From assembly GCF_048565625.1 (NCBI RefSeq), contig NZ_JBLZUR010000002.1, positions 310,001-374,000 on the forward strand: DNA of 64,000 bases. The letters run 5' to 3'. Numbering within the stretch: position 1 is the first letter of the stretch; the number at the start of each line of letters is the position of its first letter. Under the pieces are notes generated by a model. It was not told where the DNA came from. It saw only the letters and a list, made by a program, of their open reading frames with translations, and made no database searches. The position numbers were made by a program, and so were the translations under genes. Below are positions 35,825 through 44,795 of the stretch, in pieces. Origin of the DNA: JBLZUR01 sp048565625. Its GTDB lineage: Bacteria; Pseudomonadota; Alphaproteobacteria; Sphingomonadales; Sphingomonadaceae.

Positions 35825-37647
35825 GCCTTGCCCGTCCCTCCGCTCAGGAATGCCTTGGTCCTCTCCGCCGAGAGCCGTTCCATGATGGTCAGCGGCATCG
35901 CGCCGAAGGTCAGGATCGAGTGGAACTGGCGGATGTCGAAGCGGTCGCCTGCCGCCGCCTGCGCCGCCTTGCGCGCGCGGTCCCAGGCCATGTGGCCGAC
36001 CTTGTAGGAGCAGGCCTGCCCCGGCTGGGTGCAGTACCGCTCCACCTCGCGCTGCGATCGCGGCTGGGCGAAGCCGGTGTTCTCGACGAAGTACTGGGTC
36101 GCCTGCTCGCGGGTCCACTGCTTGGTGTGAATGCCGGTATCGACCACCAGTCGCGCCGCACGGAACAGGAAGCTTTGCAGATAGCCGGCCTGCTCGATCG
36201 GCGTGGCATAGCCCTTCAGCTCGTCGGCCAGCCCTTCCGCATAGAGCGCCCAGCCCTCGGTATAGGCGCCGAAGAAGCCGATCTTGCGCAGCATCGGGAT
36301 GTCGCCCGATTGCTGCGATATGCTGATCTGCGTGTGATGACCCGGCACCGCCTCGTGATAGGTGAGCGAGGGGAGCGAGTATTTCGGCCAGTCGCCGACA
36401 TCCTTCAGGTTGATGAAGTAGATCGCCGGGCGCGACCCGTCTAGCGCGGCGCGCTTGTAATAGCCGTTCGACGCGCCGTCCTGGATCTCGACGGGCACCG
36501 CGCGGATCTCCAGCGGGGCGTCCGGCGGATTGTCGAGGATCTGCGGCAGTTTCGCCTGCATCGCGCGATAGCCCTCGTTCAGGGACCGGATCAGCGCGGT
36601 GCGGCCCTCCGCCGTGTCCGGGTAGAGCTGCGCCGGGTCCTTGTTCAGCGCGTTCAGCCGCGCGCCGATCGAACCCTGGCTCATCCCCTGACCCTTCAGG
36701 ATGGTGTCGAGCCGGGCGGAGAGTTCGGCGACCTGTTCGAGGCCCATCTTGTGGACCTCGTCCGGCGTGAAGTCGGTGGTCGTCGCCTGGCGAAGCGCGG
36801 CGGCATAGATCGCCTCGCCCTCGGGCACCCGCCAGACGCCCGCGCCGGGCTTGGTCTGCGCCCGCTCGGCCTTCATCAGCGCGATCTGGCGGTCGAGCGC
36901 GGGATAGACCTCGCGCTCAACGATGGCCGTCGCGGCCTTTTCCCAGTCTCCGGCTATGCCCTTCGCCTTGGCGCGGGTGGCGAGCGACCGGACGAGGCTG
37001 TTCTCGGCGGCGGGCACGCGCCGCATCTTCTCCATCTGGCCGATGGTCAGATCGATGCAGAAGTCGGGCGCGATATAGCCTCGCGCACCGCGCGCCTTCT
37101 CCACCTGCGTATCGGTGTCGAGCACGGCCGGGAACTGCTTCAGTCGGTCGACATAGGCGGTCGCATCCTCGGCATTCTCGATCGTATGGGTGTCGTTGAG
37201 GAAGTCGGGCACCGAGTAATAAGCGCCGCCCTGCTGGAAGATGCGGTACGGACGGATCACGGAATCGAGGCCGAATTTCTCCGGCGCGACCGTCTGCGCT
37301 TCGGTCGAATAGATCACGATCTCGCGGTTCAGCGCGGCGGCGGGGGAGAGGCCGGGCGTCGGGAACGCCTTCAGCTTGTCCAGCCAACCCTTCGTGCGCG
37401 CGAGATTGCGGCGCATCTCCGCCTCGCTCTCGTCGTCCAGCTTGTGCTTCAGGGCCGCCCGCGGGCCCTTGTCGAGGCCGAGCGACGAGGCAAAGCCCGG
37501 CGAATTGTCGATCGTGTCGTCGAAGATCGCCTGGAACAGGGTGTTCAGCTTGGCGTCGGCTGTTCCGGTCGCGGCGAAGGCCGCCTTCGGGGCAAGGGCA
37601 AGGGCGGCCACCGCGCTCCCGCTTGCCAGAAATTGGCGACGATCCAT
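35821..37647 (-). CDS. Exported DUF885 family protein (putative metallopeptidase)
   Basis: This 608-residue protein has a Tat-type signal (MDRRQFLASGSAVAALALAPKAAFA). The body is all-helical DUF885, with the metallopeptidase-like motif YHEAVPGHHTQI (HExxxxxHH variant of HExxH, about residue 430) and a downstream GWALYAEGLADE acidic ligand helix. DUF885 proteins are related to M2/M3-type carboxypeptidases; the substrate is unknown. The cyclophilin gene precedes it on the same strand with only a 12-base gap. Confidence 0.88.
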   Translation of the reverse strand: MDRRQFLASGSAVAALALAPKAAFAATGTADAKLNTLFQAIFDDTIDNSPGFASSLGLDKGPRAALKHKLDDESEAEMRRNLARTKGWLDKLKAFPTPGLSPAAALNREIVIYSTEAQTVAPEKFGLDSVIRPYRIFQQGGAYYSVPDFLNDTHTIENAEDATAYVDRLKQFPAVLDTDTQVEKARGARGYIAPDFCIDLTIGQMEKMRRVPAAENSLVRSLATRAKAKGIAGDWEKAATAIVEREVYPALDRQIALMKAERAQTKPGAGVWRVPEGEAIYAAALRQATTTDFTPDEVHKMGLEQVAELSARLDTILKGQGMSQGSIGARLNALNKDPAQLYPDTAEGRTALIRSLNEGYRAMQAKLPQILDNPPDAPLEIRAVPVEIQDGASNGYYKRAALDGSRPAIYFINLKDVGDWPKYSLPSLTYHEAVPGHHTQISISQQSGDIPMLRKIGFFGAYTEGWALYAEGLADELKGYATPIEQAGYLQSFLFRAARLVVDTGIHTKQWTREQATQYFVENTGFAQPRSQREVERYCTQPGQACSYKVGHMAWDRARKAAQAAAGDRFDIRQFHSILTFGAMPLTIMERLSAERTKAFLSGGTGKA

Positions 37648-37659
37648 GACTTGTACTCC

Positions 37660-38274
37660 TTACTGAACGCGACGTGCGGTGATGATCTTGAGAGGGGCGG
37701 CGAGCATCTGGCCCTGCATGGCGGCGGGACCGCCCGGCTTGGTCGGCGCGTCAAGCGTGGTCTTCACCAGATCCATGCCGTTTTCGACATGGCCGAACAC
37801 GGCGAAGCCGGGATCGCCGCCGGGCTGGGCATCCATCGTCGGGAAGCCGCCGACAACGATGAAGAAGTCGCCCGCCGCCGTGCCGGGCGCATTGCGCGCC
37901 ATCGACACCGCGCCCTCGACATGGGCAAGGCCGGTCTTGCTGGTCGGCTCATGCGCGATCGGCTTCAGCACCTTCTTGGGATCGTTGTTCACCCCGCCCT
38001 GAATCAGGCCGTACCCCGCCTGTACCTTGACCGCGCGGTAGATCGCGGTGCCGTCGAACCGTTTCTGGTCGACATAGGCGAGGAAGTTTTTCGCGGTGAT
38101 CGGCGCGCGCTCTGTCTCCACCGCGATGTCGATCGGGCCGCTGGTGGTCTGCAGGCGGACGAGGGTGGTGGCGTAGGCGGGCGGCGGGGTGGGTGCGGGC
38201 GGCGGCGCTGCCGGCACTTGAGCGGCGAGCGGCGTCGCGATCAGGAATACGAACGGCGCGAATCGTAATAACAT
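37660..38274 (-). CDS. Exported peptidyl-prolyl cis-trans isomerase, cyclophilin type
   Basis: A signal peptide (LLRFAPFVFLIATPLAAQ) is followed by a short Pro-rich linker (residues ~20-34) and a cyclophilin domain with FDGTAIYRAVKVQAG, LAHVEGAVSMARNAPGTAAGDFFIVVG and FAVFGHVENGMDLV. The usual RG-x-x-A segment of E. coli PpiA is present as SMARNAPGTAAGDFFI. ATG at 38274 is the start; the longer frame reads through a repeat. It acts in periplasmic protein folding. Confidence 0.92.
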   Translation of the reverse strand: MLLRFAPFVFLIATPLAAQVPAAPPPAPTPPPAYATTLVRLQTTSGPIDIAVETERAPITAKNFLAYVDQKRFDGTAIYRAVKVQAGYGLIQGGVNNDPKKVLKPIAHEPTSKTGLAHVEGAVSMARNAPGTAAGDFFIVVGGFPTMDAQPGGDPGFAVFGHVENGMDLVKTTLDAPTKPGGPAAMQGQMLAAPLKIITARRVQ

Positions 38275-38347
38275 GGCGTCAGGTTGCAGTCTCGTGACGC
38301 GCTCCGCAAGGTGCCTCACGGCCGGCGCCCTGGCCGGCACTCTCACG

Positions 38348-38420
38348 CCGTTCGGACTGAGCCTGTCGAAGGGCCTGCGCCACCGTCTCACCGGCGCTTC
38401 GACAGGCTCAGCGCGAACGG
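38348..38420. repeat. Inverted repeat pair, CTGAGCCTGTCGAAG family
   Basis: Arms CCGTTCGGACTGAGCCTGTC... and ...GACAGGCTCAGCGCGAACGG, in the divergent gap between the cyclophilin and ABC transporter genes. Confidence 0.9.
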
Positions 38421-38493
38421 GCGGGGGTCACGGTTGGCAGGTGAAAAGGAGAAGGCTGGACCTCTCCCCAACGCGCCCTATGTTCCCACCCAC

Positions 38494-39420
38494 ATGGCCG
38501 CCATCCTCGAAATCGCCGACCTTTCGAAGACCTATGACAGCGGCCAGCAGGCGCTGAAATCCGTCTCCCTCTCGATTGAAAAGGGCGAGATCTTCGCCCT
38601 TCTCGGCCCCAACGGCGCGGGCAAGACAACGCTGATTGGCGCGGTCTGTGGCATCGTTCGGCCGACCTCGGGGAGCATCATGATCGGTGGCGTCGATCTC
38701 CTCGCCGATCCGCGCGGCGGCCGCGCCAGGATCGGCCTCGTGCCGCAGGAACTGTCGCTCAACATCTTCGACTATGTCGGGCGGGTGGTGAGTTTCTCGC
38801 GCGGCCTGTTCGGCAAGCCGCGCGATCCCAAGGTGGTTGAACGCGTGCTGAAGTCGCTCTCGCTCTGGGACAAGCGCGAGGCGCGCATCCAGGCGCTGTC
38901 GGGCGGCATGAAGCGCCGCGTGCTCATCGCCAAGGCCCTGGTCCATGAGCCGGAGGTGCTGTTCCTCGACGAGCCCACCGCCGGCGTCGATGTCGAGCTG
39001 CGCCGCGACATGTGGCGGCTGATCGGCAAATTGCGCGATCAGGGCGTCACCATCATCCTGACGACGCACTATATCGAAGAGGCGGAGGAAATGGCCGACC
39101 GCATCGGGGTGATCGACAAGGGCGAGCTGATCCTGGTCGAGGAGAAGAAGGCGCTGATGGCGAAGCTCGGCAAGACCGAGGCTGTGGTCGGTCTTGCCGC
39201 TCCGCTCGACACGATCCCGCCCACGTTCGCCGACTGGCCGCTCACCCTCTCCGAAGACAAGCAGACGCTGACTTACACCATCACCGCCGAGGAGGCGGAG
39301 AACCGCGGCCTCGCCGCGCTCATCAAGGCGCTCGAATCGGCTGGCATCGACTTCAGGACACTCGACACGCATCGATCGAGCCTTGAGGACATCTTCGTCG
39401 ATCTGGTGGAGGGCCGCTGA
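38494..39420 (+). CDS. ABC-2 type transporter ATP-binding protein
   Basis: This 308-residue nucleotide-binding subunit has Walker A GPNGAGKTT, the Q-loop VPQELSL, signature LSGGMKRR, Walker B VLFLDEPTAGVD and the H-loop TTHYIEEAEEM. The C-terminal ~75 residues form the extra domain of the ABCA/NodI/DrrA-like exporters. It pairs with the permease 3 bases downstream. The nearest characterised relatives are the E. coli YadG-YadH pair; the substrate is unknown. Confidence 0.93.
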   Translation: MAAILEIADLSKTYDSGQQALKSVSLSIEKGEIFALLGPNGAGKTTLIGAVCGIVRPTSGSIMIGGVDLLADPRGGRARIGLVPQELSLNIFDYVGRVVSFSRGLFGKPRDPKVVERVLKSLSLWDKREARIQALSGGMKRRVLIAKALVHEPEVLFLDEPTAGVDVELRRDMWRLIGKLRDQGVTIILTTHYIEEAEEMADRIGVIDKGELILVEEKKALMAKLGKTEAVVGLAAPLDTIPPTFADWPLTLSEDKQTLTYTITAEEAENRGLAALIKALESAGIDFRTLDTHRSSLEDIFVDLVEGR

Positions 39421-39422
39421 CC

Positions 39423-40199
39423 ATGGCTGCGATGGGCCTGAACGTTCCCGCGATGCGCGTGCTTTACCTGTCGGAGCTGGAGCGCACCTGGCGCACCTTG
39501 TTCCAGAGCATCCTGACGCCGGTGCTCACCACATCGCTCTATTTCATTGTCTTCGGATCGGCGATCGGCAGCCGGATGCAGACGGTCGATGGCATCTCCT
39601 ATGGTGCGTTCATCGTGCCGGGGCTGATGCTGCTGACGGTCCTCTCCGAAAGCATCGGCAATGCGAGCATCGGCATCTACCTGCCGCGTTTTACCGGCAC
39701 GGTGTACGAGACGCTTTCCGCGCCGATCGGCGTGCCGGAGATCCTGGTCGGCTATGTCGGCGCGGCGGCGACCAAGTCGGCGATCCTGGCCCTCATCATC
39801 CTCGCCACGGCGCGGCTGTTCGTGCCGTTCCACATCGTCCACCCGGTCTGGGCACTGGCCTTCCTGATCCTCATTGCGGTCAGCTTCTGCCTGCTCGGCT
39901 TCATCCTCGGCCTGTGGGCGGACGGGTTCGAACGGTTGCAGATCGTGCCGATGATGGTCGTGACTCCGCTCACCTTCCTTGGCGGCACCTTCTACTCGAT
40001 CTCCATGCTGCCGGAACCGTGGCGGACGGTGACCCTGTTCAACCCGGTCGTCTATCTGGTGAACGGCTTCCGTTGGTGCTTCTACGGCACCAGCGACGTC
40101 GATATCCGCATCTGCGTGGCCCTGACATTGGCGTTCATGGGTGTCTGCATCGCGATCATCGCCTGGATCTTCCGCACGGGTTACAGGCTGCGCGGCTAG
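39423..40199 (+). CDS. ABC-2 type transporter permease
   Basis: This 258-residue ABC-2 permease has six predicted membrane segments and the YadH/NodJ-like motif MMVVTPLTFLGGTFYSISMLP before the last two helices. The ribosome binding site GGAGGG is within the end of the ATPase gene. With that ATPase it forms a minimal homodimeric exporter. Its stop codon lies in the stem of a terminator-like hairpin. Confidence 0.92.
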   Translation: MAAMGLNVPAMRVLYLSELERTWRTLFQSILTPVLTTSLYFIVFGSAIGSRMQTVDGISYGAFIVPGLMLLTVLSESIGNASIGIYLPRFTGTVYETLSAPIGVPEILVGYVGAAATKSAILALIILATARLFVPFHIVHPVWALAFLILIAVSFCLLGFILGLWADGFERLQIVPMMVVTPLTFLGGTFYSISMLPEPWRTVTLFNPVVYLVNGFRWCFYGTSDVDIRICVALTLAFMGVCIAIIAWIFRTGYRLRG

Positions 40200-40222
40200 A
40201 GCCCCCCTTGCGGGGGCTCTAG
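40196..40222 (+). terminator. GC-rich hairpin at the end of the ABC permease gene
   Basis: A perfect 11-base stem (CTAGAGCCCCC/GGGGGCTCTAG) with a 5-base loop, containing the TAG stop. There is no T-tract; the flank AGCGAAGTCGAGGAC resembles the repeat arms at 1113-1166. Confidence 0.5.
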
Positions 40223-40524
40223 CGAAGTCGAGGACGCAAAGCCGGGGCCATCCCGGCCTTGTTCGCAATGCTCTGGCGGGGGTTATCCGATATGCCGCAG
40301 CCGCGCGCAAATCCTCGCTCGCCTGCCGCGACGAACACCGGCTCGCGCACTTCGAGGGAACAGTAATGATCAAGGCCGGGAGCTACATCGAACCTGACCT
40401 GAAGAGATGAGCTTCAATGTAGGCTGATCTTCCTTGTTCCTAAATCATGGTAGCATTTCGCTTAACCATCATTCTGTGAAACAATGTTCATTATCGACCT
40501 GTTGTGGCCGTGGAGGGATGTCCA
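40223..40524. other. 302-base intergenic region, AT-richer than its surroundings
   Basis: It holds a 14-codon ORF (40365-40409) that I do not consider a gene. The segment ~40418-40495 is markedly AT-rich (TCCTAAATCATGG, GTTCATTATC) for this genome and probably carries a promoter for the small gene at 40525 and for phhA. No convincing -35/-10 pair is visible. Confidence 0.4.
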
Positions 40525-40704
40525 ATGCCTACAGCGTTGATCCAGAGGATGGCTCGTATCTATGTCAGGCGACACCAGAGCCGTGCGCCGATCCTGGTGG
40601 GGGATCACATCTCCAGGTCGATCGCCGCCGGACGCTTGCAGCGTTCGCACCAGTGGCGGGCCGTGCGGGATGCGATCTGGAAGATGGACGGCTTCCTGAT
40701 CTAG
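40525..40704 (+). CDS. Small basic protein, 59 residues
   Basis: ATG at 40525 has GGAGGG 7 bases upstream. The product is helical and basic: MPTALIQRMARIYVRRHQSRAP, a short turn, then RLQRSHQWRAVRDAIWKMDG. Its pattern recalls small uncharacterised sphingomonad proteins, but I cannot name a domain. It precedes phhA by 38 bases and may share its transcript. Confidence 0.5.
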   Translation: MPTALIQRMARIYVRRHQSRAPILVGDHISRSIAAGRLQRSHQWRAVRDAIWKMDGFLI

Positions 40705-40742
40705 CCGGTCGTCTCTTCCGCGCAGTCGTGCGTTGAACGGCC

Positions 40743-41612
40743 ATGACCGACACGCACATCCACGAGACACCCCCCGATGGCGCCGCCGCGGACTGGACGG
40801 TGCCGCAGGACTGGGGCCGCTACACCGCGGAGGAGCATGCCATCTGGGACCTGCTCTTCGCGCGCCAGTCCGCGCTGTTGCCCGGCCGCGCGTCGCAGGC
40901 CTGGCTGAACGGCCTCGACGTCCTCCGTCTCTCCAGGCCCGGGATTCCCGACTTCGATGAACTGTCCGACCGACTGATGAAGCTGACCGGCTGGCGCGTC
41001 GTCGCGGTGCCCGGGCTCGTCCCCGACGCGGTGTTCTTCGATCACCTCGCCAACCGCCGTTTCGTAGCCGGGAACTTCATCCGCTCCCGTGACCAGCTCG
41101 ATTACTTGCAGGAGCCGGATGTCTTCCACGATGTCTTCGGCCACGTCCCGATGCTCGCCGATCCGGTCTTCGCCGACTACATCCATGCCTATGGTCAGGG
41201 CGGCCTGCGCAGCCTCGGTTATGGCGCGCTCCACAAGCTGGCGCGGCTTTATTGGTATACGGTGGAATTCGGGCTGGTGCGCGAAGGGGGCGATCTGCGC
41301 ATCTACGGCTCCGGCATCGTGTCGAGCCATGGCGAGAGCCGCTTCGCCCTCGACAGCGACAGCCCCAACCGCATTGCCTTCGACCTCGAACGCGTGATGC
41401 GCACCGAATACCGCATCGACGATTACCAGCAGAGCTATTTCGTCATCGACAGCTTCGACCAGCTGCTGACCATGACGACGGCGACCGACTTCGCCCCGCT
41501 CTATGCCCGGCTGGACGGCCTCCCGGACATCGCGCCGGCCGCTATCCTGCCTGAGGATCGCGTCATCACCACGGGATCACAGGCGTGGGCGTGGGGGCGA
41601 GCGGCAGGATGA
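40743..41612 (+). CDS. phhA: Phenylalanine 4-hydroxylase
   Basis: This pterin-dependent iron mono-oxygenase converts phenylalanine to tyrosine. The iron ligands are H129 and H134 in FHDVFGHVP and E175 in YWYTVEFGL. The 289-residue catalytic domain lacks a regulatory ACT domain, as in bacterial forms. No pterin-recycling phhB lies alongside. Its last 47 bases overlap the convergent prmA end, so its C-terminal ~15 residues are antisense to the prmA 3' end. Confidence 0.95.
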   Translation: MTDTHIHETPPDGAAADWTVPQDWGRYTAEEHAIWDLLFARQSALLPGRASQAWLNGLDVLRLSRPGIPDFDELSDRLMKLTGWRVVAVPGLVPDAVFFDHLANRRFVAGNFIRSRDQLDYLQEPDVFHDVFGHVPMLADPVFADYIHAYGQGGLRSLGYGALHKLARLYWYTVEFGLVREGGDLRIYGSGIVSSHGESRFALDSDSPNRIAFDLERVMRTEYRIDDYQQSYFVIDSFDQLLTMTTATDFAPLYARLDGLPDIAPAAILPEDRVITTGSQAWAWGRAAG

Positions 41613-42525
41613 CGCGCGCCGACCGCCGCTTGCGCAGGCGGAGCGTCGGCCATTTGCCGCGATCGATACGGTCGATCGGGTGCAGGCCCTGGCGTCGATA
41701 GCCCGCGATCACCGCATCCGCCTGCGACTGCATCAGCCCGGCGAGGATCACCTGCCCGCCCGGCGCCACCGCCGCCGCGAAGTCGCGCGACAATTCGATC
41801 AGCGGCCCGGCGAGAATATTGGCGATCAGCAGGTCATAGGGCGCGCGCCGCACCAGCGCGCGGTGCTGCAACCCTGGTGCCACCGCCAGCGCCAGTGCGC
41901 CGCGCGCGGGGCCGCTCGCGATACCGTTCAACGCCGCATTCTCCGCCGTTACCTCGATCGACACGGGGTCGATATCGGACGCGATGACATCCGCCTGCCG
42001 CCACAGATGCATGGCGGCGAAGGCGAGCAGGCCGGTGCCGGTCCCCACATCGGCGATGTTGCGGAACCGCGCGCCCGCCCGCGCCATCCGATCGAGCATC
42101 TCAAGGCATCCGGTGGTCGTTTCGTGATGCCCGGTGCCGAATGCCCGGCCGGCGTCGATCTCGAACGGTACAACGCCAGCCGGGATCTCGGCCGCATTAT
42201 GCCCGGTGTGGACGAAGAAGCGTCCGGCGCGGATCGGCTCCAGCCCGGCCTGGCTGATCGTCACCCAATCGGCGTCGGCGATCCGCTCCACCACCGGCTC
42301 CGTCTCGGCGCTTGGCACCAGCGCCTGGAGCATGCGCAGGGTGGCGGCATCGGGCTCGGCCTCAAGATAGACGTCCAGTCGCCATTCCTCGGGCCGGCTC
42401 GGATCGGGCTCGCTGGTCATCAGCACCGGCACCGGCTCCAGCAACGCCAGCGAGGGAATGTCGCCCGAAAGCGCCTCAGCCTCCGCCCTGGTGCAGGGCA
42501 GTGTTACTTTCCAGCTATCGGACAT
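41566..42525 (-). CDS. prmA: Ribosomal protein L11 methyltransferase
   Basis: PrmA trimethylates ribosomal protein L11. The C-terminal methyltransferase domain has VGTGTGLLAFAAMHL, the AFGTGHHETTTGCLEML loop typical of PrmA, and the NILAGPLIEL motif IV. The N-terminal substrate-recognition domain (~100 residues) is present. ATG at 42525 lies inside the end of the upstream SDR gene (11-base overlap). Confidence 0.94.
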   Translation of the reverse strand: MSDSWKVTLPCTRAEAEALSGDIPSLALLEPVPVLMTSEPDPSRPEEWRLDVYLEAEPDAATLRMLQALVPSAETEPVVERIADADWVTISQAGLEPIRAGRFFVHTGHNAAEIPAGVVPFEIDAGRAFGTGHHETTTGCLEMLDRMARAGARFRNIADVGTGTGLLAFAAMHLWRQADVIASDIDPVSIEVTAENAALNGIASGPARGALALAVAPGLQHRALVRRAPYDLLIANILAGPLIELSRDFAAAVAPGGQVILAGLMQSQADAVIAGYRRQGLHPIDRIDRGKWPTLRLRKRRSARVILPLAPTPTPVIPW

Positions 42526-43225
42526 AGCTCGCCCCATTCACGTCGAGCACCGCGCCGGCCATCGACTCCGGCGCGCGCAGCGCCAGGAACGCGGCCATCT
42601 CCGCCACCTCCTCCGGCATGGCGACACGGCCGAGCGGAATGTCGGCGAGGAGCTTGTTGCCGCCCCGGCTCGCCAGATAATCGTCCGCCATTCCCGTCAT
42701 GGTGAATCCGGGGCAGATCGCGAAGGCGAGGATGCGCTCGCTCGCATAGCCCCGCGCGATCGACTTGGTCATTCCGACCATGCCCGCCTTCGATGCGGCA
42801 TAGTGCCAGTGCGCGGGCGAATCGCCGCGATAAGCGGCGCGGCTGGCGATGTTGACGATCCGCCCGCCTTTGCCGCGCTCGCGGAAGTGCTGGACGGCGA
42901 AGCGGCAGAGTTCGGCGGACGCGGTCAGGTTGATCCGCATCGTCCGCTCCCAGCCCTCGACCCAATCGGCATCGGGCAGGTCGATGCCGTTCGCCTCGAA
43001 CACGCCGGCATTGTTGACGATGACGTCGATGCGCCCGTCGAGCCGTGCCAGCGCCTCGCGCCACAAGGCGGCGGCGGAGCCGGGTTGCGCCAGGTCGGCG
43101 GCGATCAGGCCGCCGGCGGCAGTGGTCGCCTGCCCCACGACCGCGGTGCTCTCGGTGGCGAGGCGTTCGACGATGGCGGCGCCGATGCCGCGGCTTGCGC
43201 CGGTGACGAGGACATGTGTGGCCAT
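42515..43225 (-). CDS. Short-chain dehydrogenase/reductase, FabG-like
   Basis: This 236-residue SDR has the cofactor motif TGASRGIGAAIVERL, the NNAG motif (VNNAGVFEANG), catalytic Ser in NIASRAAYRG, and Tyr/Lys in YAASKAGMVG. Such SDRs reduce 3-oxoacyl or other keto substrates; the one here is unknown. It is coupled to prmA by overlap. It stands apart from fatty-acid synthesis genes, so I do not assign a fabG symbol. Confidence 0.9.
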   Translation of the reverse strand: MATHVLVTGASRGIGAAIVERLATESTAVVGQATTAAGGLIAADLAQPGSAAALWREALARLDGRIDVIVNNAGVFEANGIDLPDADWVEGWERTMRINLTASAELCRFAVQHFRERGKGGRIVNIASRAAYRGDSPAHWHYAASKAGMVGMTKSIARGYASERILAFAICPGFTMTGMADDYLASRGGNKLLADIPLGRVAMPEEVAEMAAFLALRAPESMAGAVLDVNGASYVR

Positions 43226-43266
43226 GCACCGGCCACTAGCGTCCCCGCCCCACAGGCGAAAGCGTC

Positions 43267-44634
43267 TTAGGCTCCGATCTCGGTGATGAACGCGTTGGCG
43301 GCGTTGGCCAGGTTGGTCAGCCGCTCGTCCACTTTCCGGAACCCGGTCTCCAGCGCGTCGATATCGGTCGCGACCGCCTCCGTCTCCTCGTGGATCGAGG
43401 CGATCGTGCTGGACATCGAATCGGCCGCGAGCGCGGTTTCGTCGACGGCCGCGGTGATCATCGTCACCGTCTGCGCCTGCACCTCCATCGCCTGCTGGAT
43501 GCGGCGGGCGGAGGTCTGCACTTCGCCCACCGTGTCGCGGATCGACCCGTTGGCGCTCAGGGTCTCGCGCGTCGCCGCCTGGATGACCGAGATCTTGGAT
43601 GCGATGTCGTCGGTGGCGCGTGCGGTCTGGTTGGCGAGGCTCTTCACCTCCTGCGCCACCACGGCGAAGCCGCGTCCGGCGTCACCGGCCCGCGCCGCCT
43701 CGATCGTGGCATTGAGCGCGAGGAGGTTGGTCTGCCCGGCAATGTCGCGGATCAGGCCAAGGATCGACTCGATCGCCTTGGCGTGACCGGACAGTGCCTC
43801 CGATGTCTCGACCGCCTTGGCCGATTGATCGCCGGCACGCACTGCGACCGTTGCGGCCAGTTCGACCTCGGACCGGGCGTCCTCGATGGCGCGGATCAGG
43901 CCGGCGGCCGTCTGAGCCGCCTCGCGCATCGCGACGGCCGACTGTTCGGCGGCGGCGGCGACTTCCGACGCCTTGCCCAACATGGCGCGCGTCGCCTGCG
44001 CGGTATGGACCGTTCGATTGCTGAGCGCGCCCGCCTCATGCGCGGCAGAGTCGACGATCTGGGCAATCTGCTCCTGGAATCGGCGCGACTGGCCCGACAG
44101 GGCACCCGACGCATGGGCCCGCTCGATCGCGGTGTAGTGCCAAGACATAACCTCGACCTGGTAGAAGCATAGCCGGCTGAAGGTGGTGCTGAGCCGGTCC
44201 ACCTCTTCGAAATCATGGCCGAACTTCTGGCGAATCCGCCGATGCACGCGGGAGGCCATGTCCGTGAAAAGCGCGATGATCTGCGGCAGGTCCTGTCCGC
44301 GCGCGAACAGGTCGGCGGCGGGCGCCGCCAGCCATTTCACCCAGGTCTCGTCGAATGGGGCGTTGTAGATGCCTGCGGCGAAAGCCTGCCCCTTCTTCAA
44401 GATCGCCTCGGCGTCTTCCTGATCCTCGGCATCAAGGATGCCACTTCTCAACAGAACGAGGATCTTCCCCGTCTCGTCGGAGAGGATGTCGCCCGCTTGC
44501 TGCCAGAGATGGCTCGCTTCGCGGAAGAAGGCGCCGTCGGCGCCATAGATGGTTACACGCCGGGCAATGTCTTGCGCGCCCATCGCGATAGCGATGGGCA
44601 GCGAAGCCGTGGCGGCGATAGGGTCCATCCTCAT
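43267..44634 (-). CDS. Soluble globin-coupled chemoreceptor (methyl-accepting type)
   Basis: This 455-residue protein has no membrane segment. Residues ~40-180 are helical and look like a divergent sensor globin, with a candidate proximal His131 in MASRVHRRIRQKFG. From ~200 it is a methyl-accepting signalling domain with the hairpin tip GQTNLLALNATIEAARAGDAGRGFAVVAQEVKSLA. The likely role is cytoplasmic oxygen or redox sensing feeding CheA/CheW, or a non-chemotactic use, since no che genes are near. ATG at 44634 follows GGAGA; the frame opens upstream at 44676. Confidence 0.85.
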   Translation of the reverse strand: MRMDPIAATASLPIAIAMGAQDIARRVTIYGADGAFFREASHLWQQAGDILSDETGKILVLLRSGILDAEDQEDAEAILKKGQAFAAGIYNAPFDETWVKWLAAPAADLFARGQDLPQIIALFTDMASRVHRRIRQKFGHDFEEVDRLSTTFSRLCFYQVEVMSWHYTAIERAHASGALSGQSRRFQEQIAQIVDSAAHEAGALSNRTVHTAQATRAMLGKASEVAAAAEQSAVAMREAAQTAAGLIRAIEDARSEVELAATVAVRAGDQSAKAVETSEALSGHAKAIESILGLIRDIAGQTNLLALNATIEAARAGDAGRGFAVVAQEVKSLANQTARATDDIASKISVIQAATRETLSANGSIRDTVGEVQTSARRIQQAMEVQAQTVTMITAAVDETALAADSMSSTIASIHEETEAVATDIDALETGFRKVDERLTNLANAANAFITEIGA

Positions 44635-44795
44635 CAGTGTCTCCGTCCGATCCAGTACGGCTTTGTTACGGCACAACGGTAAACAGGACGTTAGCCGTGC
44701 CCGCTTGCTCGAATGCTGCGGCGCGGCGGTTGCATGAAGGGACGAACCGTCTAAAGACGAGCCGTTCTAATCAGGCGTTCGTCGGGGATAGCCTC

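Noticed and set aside
40365..40409. 14-codon ORF MIKAGSYIEPDLKR
   Set aside because: Too short and without a clear ribosome binding site; no sign of conservation can be judged.
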